Shown here one piece after another: positions 7,035-12,929 of a stretch of 12,929 nt of DNA; position 1 is the first letter of the stretch; each line of letters starts with the position of its first letter. The position numbers were made by a program, and so were the translations under genes. Below the pieces are notes generated by a model. The model worked only from the letters and a program-made list of their open reading frames with translations. It ran no database searches and was not told where the DNA came from. This stretch comes from Flavobacteriales bacterium (GTDB lineage Bacteria; Bacteroidota; Bacteroidia; Flavobacteriales; Flavobacteriaceae): the NCBI GenBank assembly GCA_002737105.1, contig NSHO01000038.1, positions 1 through 12,929 of the forward strand. Reading direction: 5' to 3'.

Positions 7035-7898
7035 TTATTTTTTTATCAAGAAGAATTCAACAATTTTTTCAATAACTTTTAAATCGCCTAATATTTTCCT
7101 ATGTCCTAAATTATTTGTGATTAAAATTTCATTATTGGAAAGGTTTTCTGCCAAATGATATGCTTCCGAAACCGATATATCTTCATCATCATTATCATGA
7201 ATAACTAAAACTGGAATTTTCACTTCTTTAGCTACAACATAAGCAGAAAAACTTTCCATTTCTAAATGGTATTTCTTTTCAAAATTATTTTTCATCAAAA
7301 CAGCTACTTTATTTGGTAAACCAATTTTTTCTGTAAACGTATTCACAATGTTAATTACGCTATTTCCACTAGCAATTACAACAGCTTTTTTTATTTGCAG
7401 ACCTTTTTTTACTGCGTTTAAAATTGACATGCCGCCTAAAGAATGTCCGACTGCAAATTCAAAAGGACCATACTGTTTTTCAACTTCCAATATAGATTCA
7501 ATAAACTCGAGCATCAAAGTGGTTTTTGTACCTGATTTTCCGTGTGCTGGCGCATCAAAACTAATTGTGGCGTAACCATTTTCAAGGAATGCGTCTGCAA
7601 TTTTTACCAATTGGGTGCCTCTACCCGACCAACCATGTACGAGAAGGATTTTTTTATTCGAATTTCCGTAAGTATAAACCACAATTTCTTTATTTATAGA
7701 TGGCACAAACAAATTAGTTTGTTGGGATGCGGATTCCATAAGAAACTCTCTCTTGGGAATTTTATGTTTTATGGGTGTAGTAAATAATTTTCGAGCAAAT
7801 TTTTCTGCCAAAACTGGAGAAATTCGATATAAAAAACGACCAATTAAAATTATAATTTTTGGAACTTGCGTTTCGGTAGGAGATTTTTTATTAGGCAT
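7035..7898 (-). CDS. Alpha/beta-fold hydrolase, substrate unknown
   Basis: A 287-residue serine hydrolase of the alpha/beta fold. The nucleophile elbow is GHSLGG (151-156), with S153 as the probable nucleophile. The oxyanion-side loop is VHGWSG (87-92). HDNDDED (234-240) carries the likely acid, D237 or D238, and NLGHRKIL (263-270) supplies H266. FDAPAHGKSG (114-123) resembles the segment found in esterases and lysophospholipase-like enzymes. Residues 1-50 form a basic, partly hydrophobic lead (ILIGRFLYRI at about 17-26) without a clear signal peptidase site, so a cytoplasmic location, perhaps membrane-associated, is likely. All triad residues are present, but the substrate cannot be inferred. 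The gene lies on the same strand as, and upstream of, the transketolase pair, with no metabolic link visible, and diverges from the M48 peptidase gene. Confidence 0.9.
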   Translation of the reverse strand: MPNKKSPTETQVPKIIILIGRFLYRISPVLAEKFARKLFTTPIKHKIPKREFLMESASQQTNLFVPSINKEIVVYTYGNSNKKILLVHGWSGRGTQLVKIADAFLENGYATISFDAPAHGKSGTKTTLMLEFIESILEVEKQYGPFEFAVGHSLGGMSILNAVKKGLQIKKAVVIASGNSVINIVNTFTEKIGLPNKVAVLMKNNFEKKYHLEMESFSAYVVAKEVKIPVLVIHDNDDEDISVSEAYHLAENLSNNEILITNNLGHRKILGDLKVIEKIVEFFLIKK

Positions 7899-7912
7899 TT
7901 GAAATTTTTATA

Positions 7913-7920
7913 CAAAAGTA
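7913..7920 (-). promoter_or_regulatory. -7 promoter element of the alpha/beta hydrolase gene
   Basis: The minus strand reads TACTTTTG, an exact TAnnTTTG match, with 14 bases between it and ATG 7898. Its -33 region would fall at about 7938-7947, overlapping the -33 region of the opposing M48 promoter, but no good TTG is seen there on this strand. Confidence 0.55.
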
Positions 7921-7943
7921 AACAATTATAGTGTGGTATGATT

Positions 7944-7974
7944 TTTGAACTAAACAAAAAATAGAATAACTTTA
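7944..7974 (+). promoter_or_regulatory. Promoter of the M48 metallopeptidase gene
   Basis: TTTG at 7944-7947 and TAACTTTA at 7967-7974 are separated by exactly 19 bases, the preferred spacing of the Bacteroidota TTG / TAnnTTTG promoter. The only mismatch is the final A in place of G. The start codon follows 17 bases later, so the leader would be about 10 bases. Confidence 0.6.
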
Positions 7975-7991
7975 TATACTAAATTTTTATT

Positions 7992-8807
7992 ATGAAAATA
8001 CTTCTAAAATCACTTATTATAACAGGAATTCTTGTAGCTTCTTGTGCAAAAAATCCTTTCACAGGAAAAAGTACTATGGCGCTTGTTCCGAATAGTCAAA
8101 TTTTTCCATCTGCTTTTCAGCAATACAATCAGTTTTTATCTGAAAATAAAGTTTTAAAAGGAACTTCAGATGCCAAACGTATCGAAACAATTGGTATGAA
8201 AATAAAAACGGCTTCTGAAAGATATTTAACCGCCAACGGAAAATCCGATTATTTAGATAACTACAAATGGGAATACAATTTAGTAGATAGTAAAGAAGTA
8301 AATGCATGGTGTATGCCTGGTGGAAAAATTGTTTTTTATACCGGGATTTTACCTATTTGTAAAGATGATGCCGGAATTGCAGCAGTAATGGGTCACGAAG
8401 TCGCACACGCTTTAGCTAATCACGGACAACAACGAATGAGTGCTGTTTTAATACAACAAGCTGTCGGTGTTGGTGCTGCTGTAGCTGCGGAAAAATATGT
8501 ACCAAAATATCAAAATGAAGCTATGCAGGCTTATGGAGCTGGTTCGCAAGTATTAGGCATTTTACCGTTTAGCAGGGCTCACGAAAGTGAAGCTGATATG
8601 ATTGGATTAACACTTATGGCGATAGCTGGATATGATCCAATAAATGCGGTAAAAGTTTGGGAAAGAATGTCGGCACAATCTGAAGGGAAATCGCCTCCAG
8701 TATTTTTAAGCACTCACCCAAGTAACCAAACCAGAATTAATGAATTAACCGCATTACTTCCTCAAGCAAAAGCAGAAGCCGCTAAATTTGGCGTCACATT
8801 TAAATAG
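7992..8807 (+). CDS. M48-family zinc metallopeptidase lipoprotein (LoiP/YcaL-like)
   Basis: A 271-residue envelope protease. The N-terminus is a lipoprotein signal: a basic start, hydrophobic residues 8-16 and lipobox VASC with C18 as the lipidated cysteine. The residues after it (AKNPFTG) lack the acidic surface-export signal described in Bacteroidota, so a periplasm-facing outer-membrane lipoprotein is the best guess. The peptidase domain shows the zinc motif HEVAH (135-139), catalytic E136, and the second site HESEAD (197-202), with E198 as probable third ligand and D202 matching the family's ExxxD. STHPSNQTRI (240-249) is the conserved C-terminal motif. Length fits the single-domain LoiP/YcaL group; there is no TPR region as in BepA. 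A role in outer-membrane protein quality control is inferred from those relatives. The gene has its own promoter and is followed by a hairpin terminator. Confidence 0.93.
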   Translation: MKILLKSLIITGILVASCAKNPFTGKSTMALVPNSQIFPSAFQQYNQFLSENKVLKGTSDAKRIETIGMKIKTASERYLTANGKSDYLDNYKWEYNLVDSKEVNAWCMPGGKIVFYTGILPICKDDAGIAAVMGHEVAHALANHGQQRMSAVLIQQAVGVGAAVAAEKYVPKYQNEAMQAYGAGSQVLGILPFSRAHESEADMIGLTLMAIAGYDPINAVKVWERMSAQSEGKSPPVFLSTHPSNQTRINELTALLPQAKAEAAKFGVTFK

Positions 8808-8827
8808 TAAAAATATTATCTTATATT

Positions 8828-8849
8828 AGTCCCGATTTCTATCGGGATT
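8828..8849 (+). terminator. Rho-independent terminator after the M48 peptidase gene
   Basis: The core stem is CCCGAT (8831-8836) with ATCGGG (8841-8846) around a TTCT loop. It extends to nine pairs (8828-8836 with 8841-8849) with one G-T pair, and is followed by a T-rich run to about 8857. It ends only 15 bases before the ATG of the MFS transporter gene, leaving no room for a separate promoter downstream. Confidence 0.85.
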
Positions 8850-8864
8850 TTTATTTTATAAATT

Positions 8865-10157
8865 ATGCAACAACTTGAAAAAGGAAATAACAAAGTTTTA
8901 AATGCTTGGGCGTTTTACGATTGGGCAAATTCTGTGTATTCGTTAGTCATAGCTTCCTCTATTTTTCCTTTGTATTTTGGTTTCTTATTCACAAAAGAAA
9001 ATCCAAATATTGAATTATTCGGAACTTCAATCAAAGCTACTTCATTAGTTTTCTTTACCACAGCTTTTGCTTTTTTAACAGTTGCAATAATATCTCCAAT
9101 TTTATCTGGAATTGCTGATTATTTAGGGAATAAAAAACGATTTATGCGGTTTTTTTGCTATTTAGGCGCCGCCTCTTGTATAGGATTATATTGGTTTACC
9201 AAAGAAAATATCTTATTTGGCATGTGTTGTTTTTATTTTGGACTTGTAGGATTTTGGGGCAGTTTAGTGTTTTACAATTCGTATTTATCGGACATAGCTT
9301 TTACTAATCAGCATGACAAATTAAGTGCCAAAGGTTTTTCATTAGGCTATATCGGCAGTGTTATTTTACTTGTTATTTGCTTGTATTTAATTATCGGAAG
9401 AACAGATGAAGAAGCCATTGAAGCTATGAAATTATCATTTGTTTTTACTGGAATTTGGTGGGCTGTATTTAGCCAATATACCTTTTATTATTTACCAAAA
9501 GGAAATAAAAACAAACATCCTATAACTTTTTCTGTGCTACTTAATGGTTATAATGAACTAAAAAAAGTTCAAAAATTATTTTTTAAAGACGCAACATTAA
9601 AACGTTTTTTAATTGCCTTTTTTGTTTATAGTATGGCGGTACAAACCGTAATGCTTGTTGCTACTTATTTTGGAGAACAAGAAATAAATTGGGGTACTGC
9701 GGACGAAAAAAGACAAGGACTAATTGTAAGTATACTAATGATTCAATTGGTGGCGGTTTTGGGAGCTATTTTAACCTCAAATTTGGCATTAAAATTTGGA
9801 AATATTAAAACGTTAATTGGCATTAATTCAGTTTGGATTTTTATTTGTATCGGCGCTTTTTTTGTTACAGAACCCATTCAGTTTTACATTGTTGCTGGAA
9901 TTGTTGGTTTAGTAATGGGAGGAATTCAATCGCTTTCACGTTCTACTTTTTCTAAATTAATGCCCGAAACAAATGACACTACTTCGTTTTTTAGTTTTTA
10001 TGACGTAGCCGAAAAAATTGGAATTGTAATTGGTATGATTCTTTACGGAAGCATCAACCAGATCACTGGAAGTATGCGAAATGCCGTTTTATTTCTTGTG
10101 CTGTTTTTTGTGATTGGTGTTATTTTGCTTTTTAGAACACTAAAAATAGAAAAATAA
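8865..10157 (+). CDS. MFS transporter, UMF1/Atg22-like family
   Basis: A 430-residue inner-membrane protein with about twelve hydrophobic segments, matching the bacterial UMF1 branch of the major facilitator superfamily, which is related to the yeast vacuolar effluxer Atg22. Signatures are the N-terminal NAWAFYDWANSVYS (13-26), the cytoplasmic loop SGIADYLGNKKRFM (81-94), corresponding to MFS motif A, and GGIQSLSRSTFSKLMP (352-367) in the second half. A central polar stretch at about 211-245, including KGNKNKHP, fits the loop between the two six-helix bundles. Length is normal for the family. The bacterial substrate is unknown; the Atg22 analogy would suggest amino acid or small-molecule efflux, but this is weak. 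The gene starts 57 bases after the M48 gene, with a terminator-like hairpin between them, so it may depend on partial read-through. Confidence 0.93.
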   Translation: MQQLEKGNNKVLNAWAFYDWANSVYSLVIASSIFPLYFGFLFTKENPNIELFGTSIKATSLVFFTTAFAFLTVAIISPILSGIADYLGNKKRFMRFFCYLGAASCIGLYWFTKENILFGMCCFYFGLVGFWGSLVFYNSYLSDIAFTNQHDKLSAKGFSLGYIGSVILLVICLYLIIGRTDEEAIEAMKLSFVFTGIWWAVFSQYTFYYLPKGNKNKHPITFSVLLNGYNELKKVQKLFFKDATLKRFLIAFFVYSMAVQTVMLVATYFGEQEINWGTADEKRQGLIVSILMIQLVAVLGAILTSNLALKFGNIKTLIGINSVWIFICIGAFFVTEPIQFYIVAGIVGLVMGGIQSLSRSTFSKLMPETNDTTSFFSFYDVAEKIGIVIGMILYGSINQITGSMRNAVLFLVLFFVIGVILLFRTLKIEK

Positions 10158-10229
10158 TTATTTTAAGTATTTTTATGGCATACATCTTGACTACTTTAAG
10201 TGTAAATTAAACCATACTACTTGTTTTTA

Positions 10230-10298
10230 TTGTGACTTACGTCGATTAAAAAAAATAGTTATAAATTTACGTCCCTTTTTTAATGACAAAATGACTTA
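10230..10298 (+). promoter_or_regulatory. Probable lon promoter region with spaced direct repeats
   Basis: The 150-base spacer before lon contains TTACGTC twice, at 10237-10243 and 10267-10273, exactly 30 bases apart (about three helical turns). TGACTTA also occurs twice, at 10233-10239 and 10292-10298. Possible core elements are TAAATTTA (10262-10269), one base off the TAnnTTTG consensus and overlapping the second TTACGTC, or TTG at 10230-10232 with TAGTTATA at 10256-10263. I cannot decide between them. The arrangement could be an operator, but no regulator is identified. Confidence 0.4.
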
Positions 10299-10307
10299 TA
10301 AATAGAT

Positions 10308-12776
10308 ATGCCAAACCATAAAATAGTAGCAATTGACAATTTGTCGCTTCAAGAACTAGATTCAGAAGCAGAATTAATTCCATTAATGACTCCGGAAGAT
10401 GAGGAGGAAATGAATAATGAGGAATTACCTGCAGATTTACCCATTTTACCTTTAAGAAATACCGTTTTATTTCCAGGTGTGGTTATTCCGATAACAGCTG
10501 GAAGAGATAAATCGATAAAATTAATAAACGATGCGAATGCAGCCGGTAAAATTATTGGTGTAGTAGCGCAAAAAAATGAAGCAGACGAAGATCCTACATC
10601 AGATGAAATTTATCATGTGGGAACAGTTGCCCGAATAATGCGTGTTTTGAAAATGCCTGACGGAAATACGACCATCATTCTTCAGGGTAAAAAACGTTTT
10701 GAAATTGATGAATTCACTCAAACTGAGCCTTACTTTAAAGCCACAATTAAGGAAGTAAATGAATTGCGTCCGAAGAAAAAAGACGAAGAATTTTCAACCA
10801 TTATTGAATCTATAAAAGATTTAGCAATTGAAATCATAAAAGAAAGTCCAAACATACCTTCAGAGGCCACTTTTGCAATTAAAAACATCGAAAGTGATCC
10901 ATTTTTAATCAATTTTGTTTCTTCAAATATGAACTTAAATGTTTCGGATAAGCAATACTTATTAGGTATTGTAGATTTGAAAGAACGCGCTTTAGAAACC
11001 TTACGCTATATGAATTTAGAACTTCAAAAATTGGAGTTAAAAAACGACATTCAATCTAAAGTTCGATTTGATTTAGACCAACAACAACGCGAATATTTCT
11101 TGCAACAACAAATGAAAACCATTCAGGAAGAATTGGGTGGCGTTTCAAATGATGCTGAAATTGAAGAAATGCGAACCAAAGGAAAAAGTAAAAAATGGGA
11201 TGCAAAAACTGCGGAACATTTTGATAAAGAAATATACAAATTGCAACGCACCAATCCGAATTCACCTGATTTTGGAATTCAACGTAATTATTTGGATTTA
11301 TTTTTAGAATTACCTTGGAACGAATTTTCAAAAGATAAGTTTGACCTAAAAAAAGCACAACAAATTTTAGACAGAGACCATTTTGGTTTAGAAGATGTTA
11401 AAAAACGTATCGTAGAACATTTAGCAGTTTTGAAATTGCGAAACGATATGAAATCACCAATTTTATGTTTATATGGACCTCCAGGAGTGGGAAAAACCTC
11501 CATTGGGAAGTCGGTTGCAGAAGCATTGGGAAGAGAATATGTTAGAATTTCATTAGGTGGTTTGCGTGACGAAGCAGAAATTCGTGGACATAGAAAAACT
11601 TATATCGGAGCCATGCCCGGAAGAATTATTCAATCAATAAAAAAGGCAAAAACATCAAATCCGGTTTTCGTTTTAGATGAAATTGACAAGTTATCTTCTA
11701 GTCATAATGGCGACCCATCTTCTGCTCTATTGGAGGTTTTAGATCCAGAACAAAATAACGATTTTCATGATAATTTCTTAGAACTAGGTTACGACCTTTC
11801 TAAAGTAATGTTTATTGCTACATCTAACTGTTTATCAACCATTCAGCCTGCTTTATTGGATAGAATGGAAGTTATAAACATGTCGGGTTATACTATTGAA
11901 GAAAAAATTGAAATTGCGAAAAACTTCTTGCTACCAAAACAATTGGCGGCACACGGATTAAGTTCAAAAGATTTACAAATTGGAAAAAAACAATTTGAAA
12001 AAATCGTAACGGGTTATACGCGTGAATCTGGAGTTCGTGGTTTAGATAAAACAATTGCTCAAATGGTCCGATATGCAGCAAAATCTGTAGCTATGGAAGA
12101 AGTCTACAATAAAAAAGTAACAGATGCTGACATTCTTAAAGTACTAAAATCACCAAGAATGGAACGCGATAAATATGAAAATAATGATACTGCTGGTGTA
12201 GTTACAGGTTTAGCTTGGACATCTGTTGGTGGTGATATTTTATTTATTGAATCGTTAGTTTCTAAAGGAAAAGGAGACATGACCATGACTGGAAATTTGG
12301 GAACGGTAATGAAAGAATCGGTAACAATTGCGTTAGAATACATCAAAGCTAATGCCAAACAATTGGGTATTGAATCTGAAGTTTTAAGCCAATATAATAT
12401 CCATATTCACTTACCAGAAGGCGCAACTCCAAAAGACGGACCAAGTGCAGGAATTGCTATGTTAACTTCAATGGTTTCGAGTTTTACACAAAGTAGAATT
12501 AAGAAAAATATTGCTATGACAGGCGAGATTACCTTGCGAGGAAAAGTACTACCAGTTGGCGGAATTAAAGAAAAAATATTAGCCGCAAAACGTGCCAATA
12601 TTAAAGAAATCATTTTATGTAAAGAAAACAAACGTGATATTGAAGAAATTAAAGCCGATTATTTAACAGGTTTAACTTTTCATTATGTGGATACGATGAA
12701 AGAGGTAATTGATATTGCTATTTTAAAAGAAAAAGTAAAAAACCCAATAACTTTTGACATTAAAAAGTCAAATTAA
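10308..12776 (+). CDS. lon: ATP-dependent protease La (Lon)
   Basis: Lon is a cytoplasmic hexameric AAA+ protease that degrades misfolded and selected regulatory proteins. The 822-residue chain has all family parts. An acidic N-terminal extension (about 18-44, rich in D and E) precedes the substrate-binding domain, which starts at LPILPLRNTVLFPGVVIP (44-61). A coiled-coil stretch follows at about 225-280. The AAA+ module has Walker A GPPGVGKT (390-397), Walker B VFVLDEID (453-460) and GGLRDEAEIRGHRKTYIGAMPG (417-438). The protease domain has DGPSAG with nucleophile S713 and GGIKEK with K756; the 43-residue spacing equals that of the E. coli Ser-Lys dyad. No defect is seen. ATG 10308 gives the acidic extension typical of Bacteroidota Lon; a later start is possible. 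The gene appears to be transcribed alone, with a repeat-containing 150-base spacer before it and a strong terminator after it. Confidence 0.98.
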   Translation: MPNHKIVAIDNLSLQELDSEAELIPLMTPEDEEEMNNEELPADLPILPLRNTVLFPGVVIPITAGRDKSIKLINDANAAGKIIGVVAQKNEADEDPTSDEIYHVGTVARIMRVLKMPDGNTTIILQGKKRFEIDEFTQTEPYFKATIKEVNELRPKKKDEEFSTIIESIKDLAIEIIKESPNIPSEATFAIKNIESDPFLINFVSSNMNLNVSDKQYLLGIVDLKERALETLRYMNLELQKLELKNDIQSKVRFDLDQQQREYFLQQQMKTIQEELGGVSNDAEIEEMRTKGKSKKWDAKTAEHFDKEIYKLQRTNPNSPDFGIQRNYLDLFLELPWNEFSKDKFDLKKAQQILDRDHFGLEDVKKRIVEHLAVLKLRNDMKSPILCLYGPPGVGKTSIGKSVAEALGREYVRISLGGLRDEAEIRGHRKTYIGAMPGRIIQSIKKAKTSNPVFVLDEIDKLSSSHNGDPSSALLEVLDPEQNNDFHDNFLELGYDLSKVMFIATSNCLSTIQPALLDRMEVINMSGYTIEEKIEIAKNFLLPKQLAAHGLSSKDLQIGKKQFEKIVTGYTRESGVRGLDKTIAQMVRYAAKSVAMEEVYNKKVTDADILKVLKSPRMERDKYENNDTAGVVTGLAWTSVGGDILFIESLVSKGKGDMTMTGNLGTVMKESVTIALEYIKANAKQLGIESEVLSQYNIHIHLPEGATPKDGPSAGIAMLTSMVSSFTQSRIKKNIAMTGEITLRGKVLPVGGIKEKILAAKRANIKEIILCKENKRDIEEIKADYLTGLTFHYVDTMKEVIDIAILKEKVKNPITFDIKKSN

Positions 12777-12802
12777 ATTTACGGATATTCAGAAAACAGA
12801 CT

Positions 12803-12834
12803 AAAACCTATATGAAATAAAACGTATAGGTTTT
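12803..12834 (+). terminator. Rho-independent terminator after lon
   Basis: AAAACCTATA (12803-12812) pairs perfectly with TATAGGTTTT (12825-12834). The helix can extend by a T-G and a G-C pair (12813-12814 with 12823-12824) around an eight-base A-rich loop. A T-rich tail follows. It lies 27 bases after the lon stop codon. Confidence 0.92.
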
Positions 12835-12839
12835 TTCTT

Positions 12840-12847
12840 TATATTTG
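12840..12847 (+). promoter_or_regulatory. -7 promoter element of the final, partial gene
   Basis: TATATTTG is an exact TAnnTTTG match, directly behind the lon terminator tail and 18 bases before ATG 12866. The -33 position would fall inside the terminator hairpin, where there is no TTG. Transcription independent of lon is likely from its position. Confidence 0.5.
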
Positions 12848-12865
12848 AAATATTAAAATTAAATA

Positions 12866-12929
12866 ATGAAAATACTACTTGTAGGAGAATTTAGTCGGTT
12901 ACACAATTCATTAAAGGAAGGGCTTTTGG
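12866..12929 (+). CDS. Probable glycosyltransferase, N-terminal fragment (runs off the window)
   Basis: Only 21 codons plus one base are present. They encode MKILLVGEFSRLHNSLKEGL followed by one more leucine. A beta strand of small hydrophobic residues (KILLVGE) followed by a helix containing SRLHNSLKEGL is how GT-B-fold family 4 type glycosyltransferases begin, and I recall this particular start from Bacteroidota glycosyltransferases. A fragment this short cannot prove function; other Rossmann-like proteins also begin with MKILLVG. The ATG is supported by a TAnnTTTG element 18 bases upstream and the lon terminator before it. Confidence 0.6.
   Translation, partial: MKILLVGEFSRLHNSLKEGLL

Noticed and set aside
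8783..8790. TAAATTTG inside the end of the M48 gene as a promoter for the MFS gene
   Set aside because: It matches TAnnTTTG, but it encodes part of the M48 protein, lacks a TTG at the right distance, and its transcript would still meet the terminator hairpin at 8828-8849.
11056..12631. Several minus-strand open frames of 60-100 codons within lon
   Set aside because: All overlap the conserved Lon coding sequence on the opposite strand and show no family motif or initiation signals.

Overview
The window looks like a housekeeping stretch of chromosome from a member of the Bacteroidota, most likely family Flavobacteriaceae (Flavobacterium or a close relative). The support is the low G+C content, the lack of Shine-Dalgarno sequences before the genes, repeated TAnnTTTG elements (the Bacteroidota -7 promoter motif) just upstream of start codons, flavobacterial-looking protein sequences (RecG, Lon, split transketolase, UMF1-type transporter) and short inverted repeats of the cccgat/atcggg type used as terminators. 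This placement is inferred from sequence character, not from a database search.

Layout, left to right. Positions 1-1103 (minus) hold the N-terminal part of a UvrD/PcrA-type DNA helicase cut by the window edge. Diverging from it at 1285-1809 (plus) is a small membrane-anchored protein of unknown function. Next is recG (2028-4130, plus), which begins with TTG, then a bestrophin-like channel (4201-5064, plus). A bidirectional terminator at 5088-5114 separates this plus-strand run from a convergent minus-strand run: an alpha/beta hydrolase (7035-7898) followed by the two halves of a split transketolase, N-terminal subunit (6132-6980) and C-terminal subunit (5136-6089). A compact divergent promoter region (7899-7991) separates the hydrolase from a plus-strand M48 metallopeptidase lipoprotein (7992-8807). 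After it come a UMF1/Atg22-type MFS transporter (8865-10157) and the Lon protease (10308-12776). The window ends in the first 21 codons of a probable glycosyltransferase (12866 onward).

The genes fall into loose functional themes rather than one pathway. DNA repair is represented by the UvrD-type helicase and RecG, protein quality control by the M48 lipoprotein in the envelope and Lon in the cytoplasm, and the non-oxidative pentose phosphate pathway by the two transketolase subunits, which must assemble to form the active site. The bestrophin-like and MFS proteins are membrane transporters with unknown cargo. Apart from the transketolase pair, nothing indicates that neighbours act together.

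I found no mobile element, CRISPR array, tRNA or rRNA, toxin-antitoxin pair, defence system or other candidate for a new biological system. The points worth a second look are small: two different 7-bp tandem repeat arrays in gene spacers, a forced TTG start of recG inside a 19-bp-period repeat, a start-site correction for the transketolase N-subunit, spaced direct repeats ahead of lon, and a terminator-like hairpin almost touching the MFS gene. No gene-free stretch exceeds 300 bases; the longest is 1810-2027, AT-rich, holding only a weak promoter candidate and the short repeat before recG.
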